From positions 1 through 43,510 of the forward strand of contig NZ_QQVY01000016.1 of assembly GCF_003590715.1 (NCBI RefSeq): a DNA stretch of 43,510 bases, given 5' to 3'. A program made the translations under genes and the position numbers. Of this stretch, positions 40,926-43,510 are shown one piece after another. The notes beneath the pieces are model-generated. The model searched no databases and had not been told where the DNA came from. It saw only the letters and a list, made by a program, of their open reading frames with translations. The first letter of the stretch is position 1. Every line of letters starts with the position of its first letter. Origin of the DNA: Paracoccus sp. JM45. Its GTDB lineage: Bacteria; Pseudomonadota; Alphaproteobacteria; Rhodobacterales; Rhodobacteraceae.

Positions 40926-41267
40926 TTATCGCTTCGGTGGGCGGTCGAGTTCCGCCTGTGCAAAATATGCTGACGCCTTGCGCAGTATCTTGTTGGCTTG
41001 GCGCAGCTCGCGAACCTCACGTTCAAGCGCTTTGATCCGATCGCGTTCCTCGGTCGTCACGCCGTTCCGCATGTCACTGTCCTTCTCGGCCTGTTTGACC
41101 CATTCGCTCAAGGTCTGGGAAATGCGGCCGATCTTGAGTGCAATAGCCGCAATCGCGCCGGCCTGCGTTTCATATGAACCTTGATGTTCAAACACTATCC
41201 GGACCGCCCGCGCGATGATTTCTGGCAAGTAGCGATTTGCCATTTTTCCTTTTGTCATACCCGTCAT
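40926..41267 (-). CDS. IS3-group OrfA (transposase helix-turn-helix subunit)
   Basis: 113 residues (or 105 from the inner Met at MANRYLPE). The helix-turn-helix (IAAIALKIGRISQTLSEWVK) and leucine-zipper part (RDRIKALEREVRELRQANKI, LRKASAYFAQAELDRP) are those of the IS3/IS51-like OrfA. In active elements a -1 frameshift joins it to OrfB; with orfB truncated, OrfA alone could at most act as an inhibitor. Confidence 0.85.
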   Translation of the reverse strand: MTGMTKGKMANRYLPEIIARAVRIVFEHQGSYETQAGAIAAIALKIGRISQTLSEWVKQAEKDSDMRNGVTTEERDRIKALEREVRELRQANKILRKASAYFAQAELDRPPKR

Positions 41268-41308
41268 CCCTATTTAGGTTGACGTTCTCCGACAGACTCA
41301 GGGCGCTT

Positions 41309-41878
41309 CACTTTTGACGTCCGCAATATCTTGTGTTGTGCCCGGGCTCTGGCGCTGTCCGGCTTCCATGGCATGGCATGGCATGGCATGGCATGGCTTT
41401 GCGGCGGGACGGAGTTATTGCGGCGGCACCGCGCCCGATTACAGCGTCGTGGCAGGCGCGCGTGTCGTAGCACCGTCGGCTGTAATGGTAGCGATCTCCT
41501 GATCCGGCGAGATCTGGGCAAGCAGGTCCGGGAGCATCGGCGCGTCGTTAACATTGCTCGCGGTGACCTCGACCGGCTGGATTTCCAACGTTTCCTCGTC
41601 TATCCTCAGGTGGATATTACGACAGAACCTTCGTTTCGAGACGCCATGCTTGCGTGTGTGCCACTCGTCGTCACCTTCAATCTTGACTGCCGGTTCTGTC
41701 TACGAGCAGGTGCAGCCGCGCCTTGGAGGCGCGATACAGGATCGTTACGTTCAAGGTTTTCTGGCGGCATGACAGAGTGCTGAAATCCGGCACGGACCAG
41801 CCAAGTTCGGACAGTTTGCGCAGGATCGCCAGGAAACAGGTCGAGTGTCGGAGTGGCAGCCCGAGGAGGGTCTTTAGA
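41309..41878 (-). pseudogene. IS903-like transposase remnant (third copy)
   Basis: Read leftward from 41878 the homology to the left-edge copy covers the LLGLPL.., LSELGWSVPDFSTLS and LNVTILYRASKARLHLLVD-type blocks, then the central domain and a C-terminal piece KARAQHKILRTSKVK near 41310. It is broken by stops and frameshifts, including a repeat expansion at 41368-41397. The 5' end is cut by the IS110 insertion at about 41879. Confidence 0.75.
41368..41397 (+). repeat. (ATGGC)6 pentanucleotide tandem repeat
   Basis: Six perfect copies of ATGGC lie inside the IS903-like remnant, at the place where the second copy (near 17010) simply has GGCTTCCAGCGCC. The ancestral sequence probably had one unit, so five units (25 bp, frame-breaking) were added, most likely by replication slippage. 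Confidence 0.9.
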
Positions 41879-43200
41879 CCCCATGATCGCCGTGTGAGCT
41901 GACTGGTTCGGCGGCCTCTCCCGCGGCATTCTCCGTTCGAGGGTTGCGCCAGATGGGCTGGCGCTGAGCCTCAGGAATGGGGGAGAGACCACATGCAGGA
42001 TAGCACATTCATTGGGCTTGATGTCCACAAGGCGACGATTTCGGTCGCCGTCGCGCAAGGTGAGCGCGGGGGCGAAGTGCGCCATTGGGGAACGATCCCA
42101 CATCGGCCGGTCCACATCAGGAAGTTGGTCGAGAAATTGGGTGTTCACGGATCCCGTTTGTATTTTTGCTATAAGGCCGGGCCATGCGGCTATGGTCTGC
42201 ACCGCCAGCTTATCGGGTTGGGACACGACTGCATTGTGGTTGCGCCGTCACTCATTCCCGTAAAGGCGGGCGATCGGGTGAAGACCGACCGCCGCGACGC
42301 GGTGATGCTGGCAAAGCTGCATAGGGGGGTGAGTTGACGGCAGTCTGGGTGCCAGATGCCGCCCATGAAGCAATGCGCGATCTGGTCCGGGCGCGGGCGA
42401 CAGCTGTGCGCGTCACCGGTAAGGCGCGGCAGCATCTCCAAGGTTTCCTGCTCCGCCACGGTCGAATTTATCCCGGCAAGAAGGGCTGGACAAAGGCCTA
42501 TCGGCGCTGGCTGACGACAGTCCGCTTCGAGCACCCGGCGCAGCAAATTGTGCTTCAGGATTATATCCATGCCGTGACCGACGCCGAGGCCAGGATCGAG
42601 CGGCTGACCGGGCAGATCGCCGATCTTTTGCCAAGCTGGAGCCTCGCACCGGTGGTTGAAGCGATCCAAGCGATGCGCGGTGTCGCCTTCATTGTTGCCG
42701 TGACCGTGGTGGCCGAGGTCGGGGATTTCCACCGGTTCGACAATCCCCGGCAGCTGATGGCCTATCTGGGGCTCACACCCTCGGAGCATTCCAGCGGCGC
42801 CAGCGTGCGTCGGGGCGGAATCACCAAGGCGGGCGGCGGGCTTGCACGGCGCGTGCTGATTGAGGGCGCGTGGAGTTATCGCATGCAAGCGCGCGTCAGT
42901 CGCAAGCTTCACGACAGAATCGAGAATCTGCCCCAGGCCGCGCGTGACATCGCTTGGAAGGGGCAGTTGCGGATGTGCCATCGCTACCGCCATCTGGTTG
43001 CCGCGGGTAAGCCCAAGGTGGTCGTGACAACGGCTATCGCTCGCGAGATGATCGGCTTCATATGGGCTATCGCCAGAGCAGTGACGGCCACGCCCATCGA
43101 GAACGTCGGCTGCCGAGGCTGAAAGAACAAGAAGCGCCCCGATCACGCCGACGCGCAAGGTTGGGGACGGAACGCGGTGGGGAACCCTCGTGCCCTGTTA
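41879..43200 (+). mobile_element. IS110-family element
   Basis: It inserted into the IS903-like remnant, whose homology stops at about 41878. A roughly 110-bp leader precedes the transposase at 41993, as is common in IS110 elements. The right boundary is not resolved; IS110 elements often lack clear inverted repeats. Confidence 0.6.
41993..43122 (+). pseudogene. IS110-family transposase split by a frameshift at a G6 run
   Basis: The N-terminal part (41993-42337) has the RuvC-like DEDD domain: IGLDVHKATISVAV (D9), FCYKAGPCGYGLHRQL and the paired Asp in KTDRRDAVMLAKLH. At GGGGGG (42323-42328) one base is missing relative to the usual LHRAGELTAVWVPD, so the first frame stops at 42337. The rest continues in another frame from 42334, giving TAVWVPDAAHEAMRDLVRAR and the C-terminal Tnp_20 domain (AMRGVAFIVAVTVVAEVGDF, LMAYLGLTPSEHSSG, RRGGITKAGG with the conserved Ser-Ser). 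Without the shift the protein would be about 375 residues, within the normal range. Slippage on the G run could still restore some product. Confidence 0.85.
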
Positions 43201-43482
43201 TGAGCCGACGAAGTCGACGCTCGCCACTTAGAACGAGGCAGCCCCAGGACGAAACCACGGTCATGCGGTAGCCAACCCGCGTATGAGAGCTTGCTCAACC
43301 GTCGTCTAAGTTCCGTCTCCTACCTTGCGCGTCCACATCACACTGCGCCCGGTGACGCCGGAATAATCGCCCTGAAACAAATCCTTGACAGCGATCATGA
43401 GAGCAGGCTGCTGAAATAGTCCCGCTTTGATAGTAAGTTGAGAACATGATTCACTCGCCACACGACAATGTCGGGGGGGAAG
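43123..43482. other. 3' flank of the IS110 element and start of another insertion sequence
   Basis: No gene recognised. It probably contains the untranslated tail of the IS110 element and, from about 43410, the left end of the element whose transposase begins at 43483. Short overlapping frames on both strands lack family resemblance. Confidence 0.45.
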
Positions 43483-43510
43483 ATGCGTGGGACGGATGAA
43501 AAGAGCGGGT
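43483..43510 (+). CDS. Start of a further transposase (IS5-type), cut by window edge
   Basis: The last nine codons read MRGTDEKSG, preceded by a GGGGGGGAAG ribosome site. This opening is typical of IS5-type transposases that continue with an LFSYVDLE-like stretch. Only nine residues are visible, so the assignment is tentative. Confidence 0.45.

Larger units (their letters stand above)
40431..41300 (-). mobile_element. IS3-group element truncated by an IS30 fragment
   Basis: A leftward IS3 element whose 5' end lies near 41300 (TGAGTCTGTCGGAGAACG read inward). orfA is whole; orfB is cut after about half its length, where IS30-derived sequence begins. Confidence 0.7.

Noticed and set aside
41368..41397. 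Tandem repeat as a possible CRISPR or origin iteron
   Set aside because: Units are five bases with no spacers, lie inside a transposase remnant and have no nearby cas or rep gene.

Overview
The window looks like an accessory region (plasmid or genomic island) of an alphaproteobacterium, most probably a Rhodobacterales/Roseobacter-group organism. The grounds are the mix of TRAP and ABC uptake cassettes, the style of the proteins, and the insertion-sequence set (IS903-like and IS427-like IS5 elements, IS3, IS6, IS66, IS110, IS1182, IS30). No rRNA, tRNA, replication gene or core housekeeping gene is visible. Taxonomy is inferred from protein style only.

Layout. Bases 1-2022 hold an IS903-like transposase running off the left edge, a DoxX-family membrane protein and a decayed IS427-like element. 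Bases 2385-10921 hold a divergent hexuronide-uptake locus. Leftward it carries the TRAP binding protein, a GH2 beta-glucuronidase, an ExuR/UxuR-type GntR regulator and RidA. Rightward it carries the TRAP DctQ and DctM subunits and a GH31 alpha-glycosidase. The shared promoter region has two operator-like sites, one closely matching the enterobacterial UxuR/ExuR box. Bases 10999-11963 are a scrapyard of IS110, IS6 and two IS3 fragments. Bases 12182-16678 hold a CusRS/HprRS-like two-component system divergent from three exported proteins (an unknown, a YHYH-domain protein and a PEBP/YbhB protein), with a perfect palindrome between the two arms. Bases 16711-17861 hold a decayed IS903-like copy and an IS6 remnant.

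Bases 18193-24230 hold a polyamine-type ABC importer, a convergent ureohydrolase (agmatinase/guanidinobutyrase family) and a LysR regulator: a plausible uptake-and-hydrolysis cassette for a guanidino compound. Bases 24246-30282 are a block of four inactivated elements (IS3, IS427-like, IS66, IS1182). Bases 30652-40126 hold a LacI-controlled sugar operon: a four-gene ABC importer followed by two TIM-barrel isomerase-like proteins alternating with two Gfo/Idh/MocA oxidoreductases, an arrangement that fits oxidative (3-keto) glycoside processing. Bases 40347-43510 are again IS debris: an IS30 fragment, an IS3, an IS903-like remnant with a pentanucleotide repeat, a frameshifted IS110 and the first codons of another transposase.

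How it fits together. At least three self-contained uptake modules, each with a local regulator, are separated by IS blocks. Most transposases carry one or a few point lesions, so the region was assembled by repeated insertion and is now largely fixed. The least explained parts are the exported YHYH/PEBP trio under a metal- or redox-type two-component system, the GH31 enzyme in a glucuronide locus, and the double isomerase/double dehydrogenase operon. All functions are inferred by reading the sequence; no database search was run.
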